Source: Pseudomonas sp. TH15 (GTDB lineage: Bacteria; Pseudomonadota; Gammaproteobacteria; Pseudomonadales; Pseudomonadaceae). Taken from it: a stretch of DNA of 64,000 nt. Below, in pieces: positions 7,121-15,741 of the stretch; position 1 is the first letter of the stretch; every line of letters begins with the position of its first letter. The position numbers were made by a program, and so were the translations under genes. The stretch covers positions 4,764,001-4,828,000 of the forward strand of contig NZ_JAEKEL010000001.1 in the NCBI RefSeq assembly GCF_016651105.1. Direction: 5' to 3'. Under the pieces are notes generated by a model that was given only the letters and a program-made list of their open reading frames with translations, had not been told where the DNA came from and did no database searches.

Positions 7121-8617
7121 TTATCGCTGGCCCTTCGGCCGCCATTCACTGGAGAACAAACCGCGCTCCCGCGCCCAGACAATCGCCTCGCTGCGACTGT
7201 GCACATCGAGTTTGGAATACACCGTGGCGACATGATTGCGCACCGTGTTCGGCGCCAGTTTCAGGCGCGCGGCGATTTCCTTGTCGGCCAGGCCTTCGCA
7301 GATAAGCCCAAGCACATCGCGTTCCCGGGCGGTCAGGTCGGTGAAGGAGACGCTGGGCATCTTCGGCGAGTTGACGTTCTTCACGTTGGCGAGTTTTTCG
7401 ATCAGGGTGCGGCTGAACCAGGACGCGTCCTTCATCACCTCTTCGATCGCTGACACTAACTCCAGCTCTGTGCGTTTGCGCTCGGTGATGTCCATAAACA
7501 CCAACAGATAGCAAGGGTTGTCCTGAATGTTCACGGTGTCGGCCGAGACGGTGCACTCAATCAGCTCGGCGCCCTTCTTGCGCACCCGAACATCGACGCG
7601 ATCCAGCCTGCTAGCCTTCTCCAGCGCAGCAAACAGCCGCGTGCGAGCACCCTTGTCATCGATAAAGTCGATCTCTGCCACGGTCTTGCCGAGCACTTCT
7701 TCACTGGGGTAAGCGAGGGTTTCGAGGAAGGCTTCGTTGACGTCGATCACCAACTGATGCTCGGCGCTGCACACAAGTGTCGGCACCGGGGTCAGGCGAA
7801 AGGCCTTGGCGAAACGCTCTTCACTTTGACGCAGGGCAAGCTCGACCTTGTGCCGTGGTTCCATGTCGACGAAGGAAAACAGCATGCAGTCTTCTTCGTT
7901 AAGCTCCAGGGGTTGCCCGGCCACGATCACCTGTTTGCTGCCGCCGTCGGCCAATTTAAGCTCGGCCTGCATTTGCGGAATCGTCGCGTGCTCGCGCAGA
8001 CGATCAATCGCCAGGTCTTTCTTTTCCGCGCCTTCGAGGATGTCCAACTCGTAGGTCGACACGCCGATCACCTGATCTCGCGTGTAGCCAGTCATTTCCA
8101 GGAAGCCTGAATTGACCTTGATGTAACGCAAATCGCTGAGACGACAGATCACCGCCGGGGCCGGGTTGGCGTTGAAGGTCTTTTCGAAACGCTGTTCGGC
8201 GCTGGCCCACTCGGTGACGTCGTTCATGATCAACACCAGGGATTCCGGTGCACCAGCGCTGTCGGCCAGTTGCATACTGCGCACGCTGTGAACCCACATC
8301 CGCGTCTCGTCATCGGCCGGCGTCACTTCCACCAGTACGTCGCTGAAGATTTCACCTCGAGCGATGCGGCTGATCGGGTAGTTGTCCGTCGGCACCGGGT
8401 GATTGTTGCGATAGCGCAAGGCGAAACGCTGGGCGTACTCCTCGGCATTGGCGCCCAACTCGTCGATCTCGCTGACACCATGCATTGCCAGCGCGGCGGC
8501 ATTGGCCCAGAGGATAGTCTGGTTGAGCTCCAGCAAAATCACCCCGTCCGACAAACCAGCGATGATCTGCTGCAACTGGCGACGATTGGTTTCGGTGGTC
8601 AGGACGTCCTGGCTCAT
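7121..8617 (-). CDS. Triple-PAS sensor with C-terminal LuxR-type HTH
   Basis: A 498-residue cytosolic one-component regulator. Three PAS segments are visible (about residues 15-135, 140-260 and 270-400), the last ending in the usual D-I-T-E-R. A short coiled linker leads to a GerE/LuxR helix-turn-helix (about 430-490) with L-T-A-R-E-R-D-V-L and N-T-V-R-N-H. The family senses ligands or redox through PAS and binds DNA through the HTH. I chose ATG 8617 because GGAGAG lies 6 nt upstream; a longer frame runs antisense through the neighbouring LysR gene and is not credible. It lies 65 bp downstream of that LysR gene on the same strand, behind iorAB. Confidence 0.85.
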   Translation of the reverse strand: MSQDVLTTETNRRQLQQIIAGLSDGVILLELNQTILWANAAALAMHGVSEIDELGANAEEYAQRFALRYRNNHPVPTDNYPISRIARGEIFSDVLVEVTPADDETRMWVHSVRSMQLADSAGAPESLVLIMNDVTEWASAEQRFEKTFNANPAPAVICRLSDLRYIKVNSGFLEMTGYTRDQVIGVSTYELDILEGAEKKDLAIDRLREHATIPQMQAELKLADGGSKQVIVAGQPLELNEEDCMLFSFVDMEPRHKVELALRQSEERFAKAFRLTPVPTLVCSAEHQLVIDVNEAFLETLAYPSEEVLGKTVAEIDFIDDKGARTRLFAALEKASRLDRVDVRVRKKGAELIECTVSADTVNIQDNPCYLLVFMDITERKRTELELVSAIEEVMKDASWFSRTLIEKLANVKNVNSPKMPSVSFTDLTARERDVLGLICEGLADKEIAARLKLAPNTVRNHVATVYSKLDVHSRSEAIVWARERGLFSSEWRPKGQR

Positions 8618-8682
8618 TGGCTCTCCACAAGTGTTGCGCCCATGTGAAGAGTACGACCGCAGCCAATCGTGATCGTGCACCT

Positions 8683-9594
8683 CTATTCGCACACAACACA
8701 TCCCCATGTGGGGTGGGGTTCGATCAGTTCTCGGAGGGTGTCGAGGAATAGCTTGAGCACTGGCGAGGCGTCGTCGGCGCGGTAGGTGACGTACAGCGGC
8801 ACTTCCGGCAACGCCGGAGTCAGGCGCCGGAACACCAGGCCGACCGGGGCCATTTGCTCGATGGAGGCCGGCAGCAACGCGACGCCGAACCCGGCTCGCA
8901 CCAGGCTGAGCAAGGTTTGCACTTCGATCACTTGCTGACGGATTTGCGGCGTGAACCCGGCCTTGATGCAGCACTGATAGAGAAAATCAGCAAACCGCGA
9001 CTGCTTCAGCTCCAGCGCCACAAACGGCTCCTGCGCCAGGTCCGCCGGCGCCAGGCTTTCGCGTTGGGCCAGCGGATGGTCGGCCGGCATGACCACCCGG
9101 ATCGGCTCGTAGATCAGCAGTTCGTTGCGTAACTGCGGATCATCGGAACCGACCCGAAAAACGCAGGCATCGATGCGTTTGGCCTTCAACGCCTTGACCT
9201 GAGCCGCCGGAGTCATCTCATGCAGACGCCAGTTGACCTGTGGATAGCGCTCGCGAAACAGGTGCAGCGCCCGGGGCAACACACCGACCATCACCGAACT
9301 GATCATGCCGATTTCCAGTTCCCCCAACTGCCCGCGACCAGTCTGCCGGGTCAGGTCCAGTGCGCGGTTCAGTTGCTCGAACACCAGCGGCGCCTGTTCC
9401 TTGAGCATCTGCCCGGCCGCCGTTAGCTCAACGCGGTGATGGCTGCGCTCGAACAGCGGTGTGCCGAGTTCTTCTTCCAGCAAACGAATCTGCTGGCTCA
9501 GCGGCGGCTGGCAAATGTGCAAGCGCTCAGCGGCGCGACCGAAGTGCAGCTCTTCGGCCAGGGCCATGAAGTAACGCAGCAAGCGCAGGTCCAT
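8683..9594 (-). CDS. LysR-family transcriptional regulator
   Basis: A 303-residue LysR regulator. Residues 1-60 form the winged HTH (F-G-R-A-A-E-R-L-H, Q-P-P-L-S-Q-Q-I, L-G-T-P-L-F). The rest is the periplasmic-binding-protein-like effector domain. The HTH resembles the CatR/BenM group that answers aromatic acids. The start codon lies 6 bp behind the stop of the molybdopterin subunit gene, so this regulator is probably cotranscribed with iorAB, which is unusual since LysR genes are mostly divergent from their targets. Confidence 0.88.
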   Translation of the reverse strand: MDLRLLRYFMALAEELHFGRAAERLHICQPPLSQQIRLLEEELGTPLFERSHHRVELTAAGQMLKEQAPLVFEQLNRALDLTRQTGRGQLGELEIGMISSVMVGVLPRALHLFRERYPQVNWRLHEMTPAAQVKALKAKRIDACVFRVGSDDPQLRNELLIYEPIRVVMPADHPLAQRESLAPADLAQEPFVALELKQSRFADFLYQCCIKAGFTPQIRQQVIEVQTLLSLVRAGFGVALLPASIEQMAPVGLVFRRLTPALPEVPLYVTYRADDASPVLKLFLDTLRELIEPHPTWGCVVCE

Positions 9595-9600
9595 GGTGGT

Positions 9601-11772
9601 TTATCCCAGAGTCAGTGGTGTCGAGCGTTGGCGCACACCGGTCAGGCTGAACAACGCATTGGCGATGGCCGGGGCCACTGACGGGCTACCGAGTTCACCG
9701 ACGCCGCCGGGTTTGCTCGGCTCTCCGTCCAGCACCAGGATGTCCGTGGCGGGCATGTCCGACATCCGCGTGACGCGGTAGTCGTGAAAATTGCTCTGCA
9801 CCACCCGGCCTTGTTTGATGTCCATGCGATCGAACAACGCGTGGCCGAAACCCCACATCAGGCCGCCGTAGATTTGCTCCTCGACCCCGCCGGGCGACAC
9901 TGCCAAACCACAATCGACCACGCAGGTCAGCTTGTCGACCTTGGTCACGCCGTCCTGTTTCGACACTCTGGCCACTATCGCGATGAAACTGGTGTAACCC
10001 TGATTGGTGGCGATCCCCAGCGCAGTGCCTTCCGGCAACGACTGGCCCCACCCTGCGCGTTCGGCGGCGCTTTTGAGCACCGCGACATGCCGGGGCCGGT
10101 CTTTCATGTTGGCCAGGCGAAACGCCAACGGATCTTGCCCGGCACCATGGGCGAGTTCGTCCATGAAGCTTTCCACGGCGAACACGTTGGGAATGAAACT
10201 GACCGAGCGATACCAGCCGCTGGGCACGTTGCTTTCGTGTTTGACCCAGGCCAGATCCAGGTGCGGCGCACGGTAGGCAAAATCCCACGCGGTGATGGCT
10301 TCGGTGGTGCTGTAGTCCATTTTGTCCGGGCGCTCGAAATAGCCCGGCTCCCATTGTTCCGGCGAGGCTGGCGACACGGCATTGAGTTGCAACGCGGTCA
10401 ATCGGCCCTCGGCGTCCAGCGCGCCTTTGGCCCGATGCAAGGTTGCCGGGTGCATGAACAACGCGCGCATTTCATCTTCACGGCTGTTCATCAACTTGAC
10501 CGGGACTTTGGCCTGTTGCGCCAGGTACGCCACTTCGAACAGCCAGTACTTGGACTCTCGGGCACCGAAGCTGCCGCCGGACACCAACTCGTTGATCGTC
10601 ACCTTGTCCTTGGCGATCTTGCACACGGTTTCTGCGGCCTCAAGCGCCGACGACGGCACCTGAACCCCGCCCCAGTAAGTGATCCCGTTGCCCTTGATGT
10701 GTGCGGTGATGCAGATCGGTTCCAGCGGATTCTGCACCTTGTACGGCATGCGGTAATCGGCTTCGAGCAGCTTCGCGGCGTTGGGCCATTGGGCGCTTAC
10801 ATCGCCTGCGGTCATCGCGGTGACACGCTGCGCGGTTTTGTCGTCGAGCGCTGCAATCTGGGCCTTCGCCAGCTCATCACTGTCGAACCCGGCCAACGGT
10901 GACTCGCTCCATTGCACGTTAAGCACGGCTCGGCCCTGATGAGCAGCCCAATAATTGTCGGCGAGCACCGCGACGCCTTCCAGATTGCCGCCGAGCACAT
11001 CTGGTCGGCCGGGAATCGCAATCACTTTGCGCACGCCCGGTACTTGCAACGCGGCTATGGAATCGACCGAAAGCACTTTCGCCCCAATCACTGGCGCACG
11101 TTGAATCACCGCCACCAGCATCTCTGGCAACAGCACATCGATGCTGTACTTGAAACGCCCACAGACCTTGGCCGCCGCATCCCGTTTATGCCGCAGTTTG
11201 CCGATGTATTTGAACTGCGCCGGGTCTTTCAATGTGACCTTGGTGGGTGCCGGCAAGTGGGCGGCGACAGTGACCAGTTCACCGTAGCCGAGGCTGCGCT
11301 TGCTGGCGCCATGCAACACATGACCGTCCTCAGTGGTGCAACTGTCGGGGCTGACTTTCCATTGCTTGGCCGCCGCTGCAATCAACAGCACCCGTGCAGT
11401 GGCACCGGCCATGCGCAAGCGATCGTATTCCAGGGAAACACTGGTGCTGCCCCCCGTGGAAAAGACCTTCCAGACCGGATGAATGTAAGCCTCGAAAAAT
11501 GGATTTTCCGGGGTGATCACTTGCACGGTCATCGGGTTGACGTCCAGTTCCTCAGCCACGCACGCAGCCAGCGCAGTCTGAGTCCCGGTGCCGGAATCAT
11601 GCTTGTGCACCACCAGTTTCACCGTGCCATCGGGCAGCACGCGGACCCAGGCGTTAGGTTCGAAGTCACCTGGCGTTGCCGCAATTCCCGACGGCAAATG
11701 GAACGAGATCGCCAGCCCCGCCGTCACGGTGGCCGATTGCTTAAGAAAAAGTCGGCGCGAGAGATTGGTCAT
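9601..11772 (-). CDS. Molybdopterin-binding subunit of a Tat-exported aldehyde/N-heterocycle oxidoreductase
   Basis: A 723-residue large subunit of the xanthine dehydrogenase family, isoquinoline 1-oxidoreductase beta type. The N-terminus has a twin-arginine motif (S-R-R-L-F-L-K) and a hydrophobic segment, so the folded enzyme should be exported to the periplasm. Two molybdopterin-binding domains follow; G-G-S-F-G-A-R (near 420) and the C-terminal G-V-G-E-L-G, with the catalytic Glu, are visible. It hydroxylates a heteroaromatic ring or an aldehyde using water. The start at 11772 gives TGATG overlap with the Fe-S subunit gene. The longer upstream frame is antisense read-through. Substrate unknown. 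Confidence 0.88.
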   Translation of the reverse strand: MTNLSRRLFLKQSATVTAGLAISFHLPSGIAATPGDFEPNAWVRVLPDGTVKLVVHKHDSGTGTQTALAACVAEELDVNPMTVQVITPENPFFEAYIHPVWKVFSTGGSTSVSLEYDRLRMAGATARVLLIAAAAKQWKVSPDSCTTEDGHVLHGASKRSLGYGELVTVAAHLPAPTKVTLKDPAQFKYIGKLRHKRDAAAKVCGRFKYSIDVLLPEMLVAVIQRAPVIGAKVLSVDSIAALQVPGVRKVIAIPGRPDVLGGNLEGVAVLADNYWAAHQGRAVLNVQWSESPLAGFDSDELAKAQIAALDDKTAQRVTAMTAGDVSAQWPNAAKLLEADYRMPYKVQNPLEPICITAHIKGNGITYWGGVQVPSSALEAAETVCKIAKDKVTINELVSGGSFGARESKYWLFEVAYLAQQAKVPVKLMNSREDEMRALFMHPATLHRAKGALDAEGRLTALQLNAVSPASPEQWEPGYFERPDKMDYSTTEAITAWDFAYRAPHLDLAWVKHESNVPSGWYRSVSFIPNVFAVESFMDELAHGAGQDPLAFRLANMKDRPRHVAVLKSAAERAGWGQSLPEGTALGIATNQGYTSFIAIVARVSKQDGVTKVDKLTCVVDCGLAVSPGGVEEQIYGGLMWGFGHALFDRMDIKQGRVVQSNFHDYRVTRMSDMPATDILVLDGEPSKPGGVGELGSPSVAPAIANALFSLTGVRQRSTPLTLG

Positions 11773-12236
11773 CACGCCTCCTTCGGCGCAGAGGCTGCGC
11801 GTTTGATGGCTTTGTTGATCCGTCCGTAAGTGCCGCAACGGCACACGTTGCCGGACATGGCGTTGCGGATAGAGTCGTCGTTCACCGCCGCCCCGGTATT
11901 GAGCAATGCGGCGGCGGACATGATCTGCCCGGATTGACAGTAACCGCATTGCGGCACATCTTCGGCAACCCAGGCCAATTGCAGCGGATGCTGTTCGGTG
12001 GGCGACAAGCCTTCGATGGTGGTGATGTGGTGCCCCGCCACAGCGGCGACCGGCAGTTGGCAGGAACGCACCGCGACGCCGTCCAGGTGCACGGTGCACG
12101 CGCCACACAGGCCCATGCCGCAACCGAACTTGGTGCCGGTGAGTTTCAAGTGGTCACGCAACACCCATAACAAGGGCATGGAGGGCGACGCCTCTACCAG
12201 CTCGCGTCGTTCGCCGTTTACCGTGAATTCGATCAT
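11772..12236 (-). CDS. (2Fe-2S)-binding small subunit of the molybdenum hydroxylase
   Basis: A 154-residue protein with two [2Fe-2S] clusters. The plant-type ferredoxin site is C-G-x-G-x-C-G-A-C with a further Cys near residue 60. The C-terminal cluster has C-G-Y-C (near 98) and C-R-C-G (near 132). It passes electrons from the molybdopterin subunit, with which it overlaps by one base. The pair matches IorA/IorB two-subunit enzymes that lack an FAD subunit and usually hand electrons to a cytochrome c; no cytochrome gene lies beside them. A LysR gene is divergent, 118 bp away, and may control the pair. Confidence 0.9.
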   Translation of the reverse strand: MIEFTVNGERRELVEASPSMPLLWVLRDHLKLTGTKFGCGMGLCGACTVHLDGVAVRSCQLPVAAVAGHHITTIEGLSPTEQHPLQLAWVAEDVPQCGYCQSGQIMSAAALLNTGAAVNDDSIRNAMSGNVCRCGTYGRINKAIKRAASAPKEA

Positions 12237-12354
12237 TGTCAGGCTCCAAGAGAGCGGCCCGTCTTTGTGCGGGCCTGGTCATCGATTATTGGAAGCCTGC
12301 GCAACAGCGGGCCAGCGACGATTTCTGCCATCGTGTGTAAGTAGGACTAACAGC

Positions 12355-13245
12355 ATGTACAAGCGATACCCGTCGGTGCAGTCCATGAGCGCGTTTATCC
12401 AGGCAGCCCGCAGCGGCAGCTTCTCCAGCGCCGCGCGCAAACTCGACCTGACCCACAGCGCCATCAGCCAGCAGATCCGTTCGTTGGAAGATTTCATCGG
12501 TCAACCGTTGTTCGTGCGTGAAGGCGGCGGCAGCAACCTGACCGATGCCGGGCAGTTGTTTGCCAGCGTGTTGTCCGACGGGTTGGCGCAGATTGATCGG
12601 GCACTGTCCTCGGTGAAAAACCGGTGCGTGGCGCAACGGCTGACCATCGATGTGGACAGTGAACTGGCCCAGAGCTGGCTCAATCCACGCTTGCCGGAGC
12701 TGCTGGATTTGTTGCCTAAGCATGAGGTGGTGCTGCTGTCGATGCCGCGTTCGGATCGCAGCTCTTTCGAGCGAGTGGATCTGGCGTTGCGCTACGGTTA
12801 TGGCGATTGGGATGATTGCGAAATGACGCAGATTTGTGCGGACAGCGTCAGGGCCGTGGCGTCGCCGGCGTTGCTGGAACGGTATGGATTGCAGGTGCCG
12901 ATCAGCCCGGATCAAGTGCTGGAATTGCCTTTGCTGGGGTATACGCGCCGGTCGTGGATTCCGTGGCTGGACGCGGCGGGAATGGCTCCGGTGGAACCTG
13001 CGGCGCGGGTGGTGTTTGATAATGCGGCGAATCTGATTGCAGCGGCTGAAGCGGGTGTTGGCGCGGGGCTGGTGCGCGGCTTGCTGGCGGCGGATGCGTT
13101 GCGTTCGGGGCGGTTGATTGAGCTGAATGACGCGCAGATTCCAGCGCATTACAACCTGTATGCCGTGTGGCCTCCGGGGCAGGCTGAGCGGGTGGCGCCG
13201 GTGGTTGAGGTGATCAAGCAGTTAGCCTTGCGTACACAGGGCTGA
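12355..13245 (+). CDS. LysR-family transcriptional regulator, GcvA-like
   Basis: A 296-residue LysR regulator with HTH residues 1-65 (F-S-S-A-A-R-K-L-D-L-T-H-S-A-I-S-Q-Q-I) and a C-terminal effector domain. The HTH and the P-S-V-Q-S-M-S-A-F start resemble GcvA/AmpR-type regulators. ATG 12355 is preferred; ATG 12382 is possible. It is divergent from iorAB and upstream of the amidohydrolase-UbiD cluster, so it could regulate either or both. Confidence 0.87.
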   Translation: MYKRYPSVQSMSAFIQAARSGSFSSAARKLDLTHSAISQQIRSLEDFIGQPLFVREGGGSNLTDAGQLFASVLSDGLAQIDRALSSVKNRCVAQRLTIDVDSELAQSWLNPRLPELLDLLPKHEVVLLSMPRSDRSSFERVDLALRYGYGDWDDCEMTQICADSVRAVASPALLERYGLQVPISPDQVLELPLLGYTRRSWIPWLDAAGMAPVEPAARVVFDNAANLIAAAEAGVGAGLVRGLLAADALRSGRLIELNDAQIPAHYNLYAVWPPGQAERVAPVVEVIKQLALRTQG

Positions 13246-13248
13246 CGC

Positions 13249-13343
13249 TTTCGCGAGCAAGCCCGCTCCCACAGTGGATCTTCAGTGGGTGCAGGATTGG
13301 TGTCTGACACCGATCAAACTGTGGGAGCGGGCTTGCTCGCGAA
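13249..13343. repeat. REPIN, family B
   Basis: Two inverted copies of GTGGGAGCGGGCTTGCTCGC flank a short unique loop. This motif agrees with the REP/REPIN elements described in P. fluorescens. Other copies here are at 25271, 31779, 38339 and 63683, with variants at 22564 and under the IS element at 58.3 kb. Confidence 0.9.
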
Positions 13344-13491
13344 GAGGCCCGCAAATCCACCACAAAAACCGACCCGATATCGAACGCATATCAACACCCC
13401 GCCCAATTAATATTGTACGAACCCAATCCCCCCTTCCAATACTTCCCCCCAAGCAACCAGCGTCCCAAGCCGGATGCGACCAGGCGAGGGA

Positions 13492-13509
13492 ATGCGCATT
13501 CGTGCGCAT
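13492..13509 (+). promoter_or_regulatory. Perfect hairpin with TTCG loop in the leader of the amidohydrolase cluster
   Basis: ATGCGCA (13492-13498) and TGCGCAT (13503-13509) flank TTCG. It lies about 80 bp before the first amidohydrolase start. It could be an RNA hairpin in the leader or a dyad bound by the nearby LysR regulator. Nothing else notable lies between the REPIN and the gene. Confidence 0.4.
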
Positions 13510-13586
13510 AGAAATGGCCGATGACCCGGGACGTGGTTGCTGTGAGCCCAGAGGCTCCCTTCCCCGCTATCAGGAGATCGACTTCA

Positions 13587-14516
13587 ATGATCATCGATAT
13601 CAGTTGCTATCCCACCGACCTGGTGGACCTCGCCTGGAGGCATGACGGTGACCCGTTCACCGGCGAGCGTCTGCTGGAGATGATGGATGGCCCCTACATG
13701 GTCAACGGCAAACCTCGCCGCATCGACAAAGCCTTCATCCAGCCGCCCCAGGGCAACACGATTTACACCTGGACCGACGGCGACCTGACCGGTCGCGAAT
13801 CCATCGACGCCTACATGGCCTACACCCTGAAAATGGTCCAGACCTACCCGGACCGTTTCATCGGCTGCTTCGTCTACAACCCGCGCTGCGGTGTGGAAAA
13901 TGGCGTCGAAGCCATCGAGCGTTACGTCACCGAGCACGGCTTCAAAATGGTCCAGATGCAGGCCAACATGCACGCCTATCGCCCTGGCCGGGCACTGGAT
14001 TGGGTGCGCCCGTGCTTCGAGAAATGCGCCGAGCTGGGCATCCCGGTCAAGCTGCACACCGGCGACGGGCCGTACAGCATCCCGTCGGAATGGGTGCCGA
14101 TGATCAAGGAGTTCCCCAACGTCAATTTCATCATGGCCCACTTCGGGGTGCAGACCGGCGGCGTCTACGTGTTTGAACCGATGCAATGGGCGATGGAGTT
14201 GCCCAACGTCTACTGCGAATCGGGCTGGTGCCTGCAATCGCGGATCGTCGAGTTCGCCAAGGTCCTGCCGACCCACAAAATCCTCTTTGGTACCGACACC
14301 CCGCCAAACGAACCGGGCATGTGGCTGCGCCTGCTCGAAGTGCTCTGCCATGAGCCGCCGCAGGGGTTGAACCTCGACGAGGACACCCTCGAAGAGTACC
14401 TGGGCAACAACACCGCGCGGATGATCGGCCTCCAACCATCGCCACCACCGCGCACCGTCAGCGAAGCAGAGGCGCAACTCAAGCGCCCCGTCACCACTCA
14501 ACTGGCCAGGAGCTGA
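13587..14516 (+). CDS. ACMSD-type amidohydrolase paralogue lacking the HxH metal motif
   Basis: A 309-residue amidohydrolase_2 (ACMSD/gamma-resorcylate decarboxylase-like) protein. The family binds Zn with an N-terminal HxH, two later His and an Asp. The N-terminus here reads M-I-I-D-I-S-C-Y-P, so the HxH pair is replaced by S-x-Y. The later His residues (K-L-H-T-G-D-G and A-H-F-G) and the Asp in F-G-T-D-T-P remain. It aligns end to end with the next gene's product, which keeps H-L-H. I infer a structural or regulatory partner subunit, or a changed metal site. AGGAG lies 10 nt before ATG 13587, and the next gene starts 4 bp after its stop. Confidence 0.85.
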   Translation: MIIDISCYPTDLVDLAWRHDGDPFTGERLLEMMDGPYMVNGKPRRIDKAFIQPPQGNTIYTWTDGDLTGRESIDAYMAYTLKMVQTYPDRFIGCFVYNPRCGVENGVEAIERYVTEHGFKMVQMQANMHAYRPGRALDWVRPCFEKCAELGIPVKLHTGDGPYSIPSEWVPMIKEFPNVNFIMAHFGVQTGGVYVFEPMQWAMELPNVYCESGWCLQSRIVEFAKVLPTHKILFGTDTPPNEPGMWLRLLEVLCHEPPQGLNLDEDTLEEYLGNNTARMIGLQPSPPPRTVSEAEAQLKRPVTTQLARS

Positions 14517-14520
14517 ATCG

Positions 14521-15426
14521 ATGATTATCGACACCCATCTGCACCCCACCAACCTGGTCGACGAGGCCTGGCGCCATACCGGCGAACCGTTCACTGGCGA
14601 GCGCATGCTCAAGCTGATGGACGGCCCGTACATGATCAACGGCAAGCCTCGGCGTATCGACATGGGCTTCATCCAGCCACCACCGGGCAACACCGGTTAC
14701 CGCGACGGCAACCGCCGGGGCCGTGAAGGCGTGCGCGACTACATGTCCTACATCGCCGAGCTGTGCATGAAGTACCCGGACCGCTTCATCGGCAACTTCA
14801 ACTTCAACCCGCGCTGGGGCCCGGAAAACGGTGCGGCGGAGCTGGAATTCCACATCAAGGAGTACGGCTTCAAGATGCTCAAGCTGCACGCCAACATGCA
14901 CGGCTATCGCCCGGACCGCGCACTCGACTGGTTGCGCCCGGCGATGAAGGTCTGCGCCAAGTACAACATCGTGGTGTTGATCCATACCGGCGACGGCCCG
15001 TACACCATTCCGACGATGTTCTACCCGATCATCCGCGAGTTCCCGATGGTCAATTTCGTCATCGGTCACTTCGGCATCCAGACCGGCGGCAACTACTCGT
15101 TCGAAGCGTTCTGGATGGCCATGGATACGCCGAACGTCTACTGCGAATCCGGCTGGTGCTTCCAGTCGCGGATCGTCGAATTCGCCAAGGATTTACCGCG
15201 CAACAAGATCGTGTTCGGCACGGATTCTCCGCCGAACGAACCGGGGATGTGGTTGCGCGAACTTGAGGTGCTGTGTTCTCCGGCGCCACAGGGCTTGGGG
15301 ATTGATGAAGATCACCTTGAGGACTACCTGGGCAACAACATCGCCCGGTTGTGCGGCATCGAACCGACACCACCACCCAAGGACCTTATCGAGGCGGACA
15401 TTCGCCTGACCACCACGTACCTCTAG
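14521..15426 (+). CDS. ACMSD-type metal-dependent amidohydrolase/decarboxylase
   Basis: A 301-residue member of the amidohydrolase_2 family with all expected metal ligands: D-T-H-L-H-P at the N-terminus, His in L-I-H-T-G-D-G (near 157), His in I-G-H-F-G (near 183) and Asp in F-G-T-D-S-P (near 238). The family contains non-oxidative decarboxylases (ACMSD, gamma-resorcylate, 5-carboxyvanillate, iso-orotate) and some C-N or C-C hydrolases. It probably forms a complex with the upstream paralogue. Cytosolic. A 315-bp gap with a family C repeat separates it from ubiD. Substrate inferred to be a carboxylated ring compound. Confidence 0.85.
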   Translation: MIIDTHLHPTNLVDEAWRHTGEPFTGERMLKLMDGPYMINGKPRRIDMGFIQPPPGNTGYRDGNRRGREGVRDYMSYIAELCMKYPDRFIGNFNFNPRWGPENGAAELEFHIKEYGFKMLKLHANMHGYRPDRALDWLRPAMKVCAKYNIVVLIHTGDGPYTIPTMFYPIIREFPMVNFVIGHFGIQTGGNYSFEAFWMAMDTPNVYCESGWCFQSRIVEFAKDLPRNKIVFGTDSPPNEPGMWLRELEVLCSPAPQGLGIDEDHLEDYLGNNIARLCGIEPTPPPKDLIEADIRLTTTYL

Positions 15427-15741
15427 ATAACGCAGACCCTTGGGGTAACAAGGAAACCCTGTGGTGAGGGGATTTAGCGAAACGTCGCACCGCCCCGTTG
15501 GGTCGCGAAGCGGCCCTATAACCGGCGACCCATTTCTCCTGGCACATCGCGCGAACCGGGTTTACGACTGCTTCGCAGCCGAACGGGAGCAAGCTCCCTC
15601 GCCACAAGGGATCTGTGCACAGAGCACACAGCGACTTTACAGGCACGAAGATGACCCGGCGTTCGTTCGACCGGCAGGCCAACGGCTGGCCGCGCGAACG
15701 CCCTCTCACCCCTGCGTGCCTGCTTTTTACGAGGTGAAACC
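15427..15741. repeat. Intergenic region with family C repeat
   Basis: Positions 15460-15608 hold an inverted repeat element. It starts TGTGGTGAGGGGATTTAGCG and ends with GGAGCAAGCTCCCTCGCCAC. The rest has a GAGGTGAAACC ribosome-binding site for ubiD and no gene I can support. Members of this family also lie at 17718, 19132, 28913, 45514 and 52645. Confidence 0.8.
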
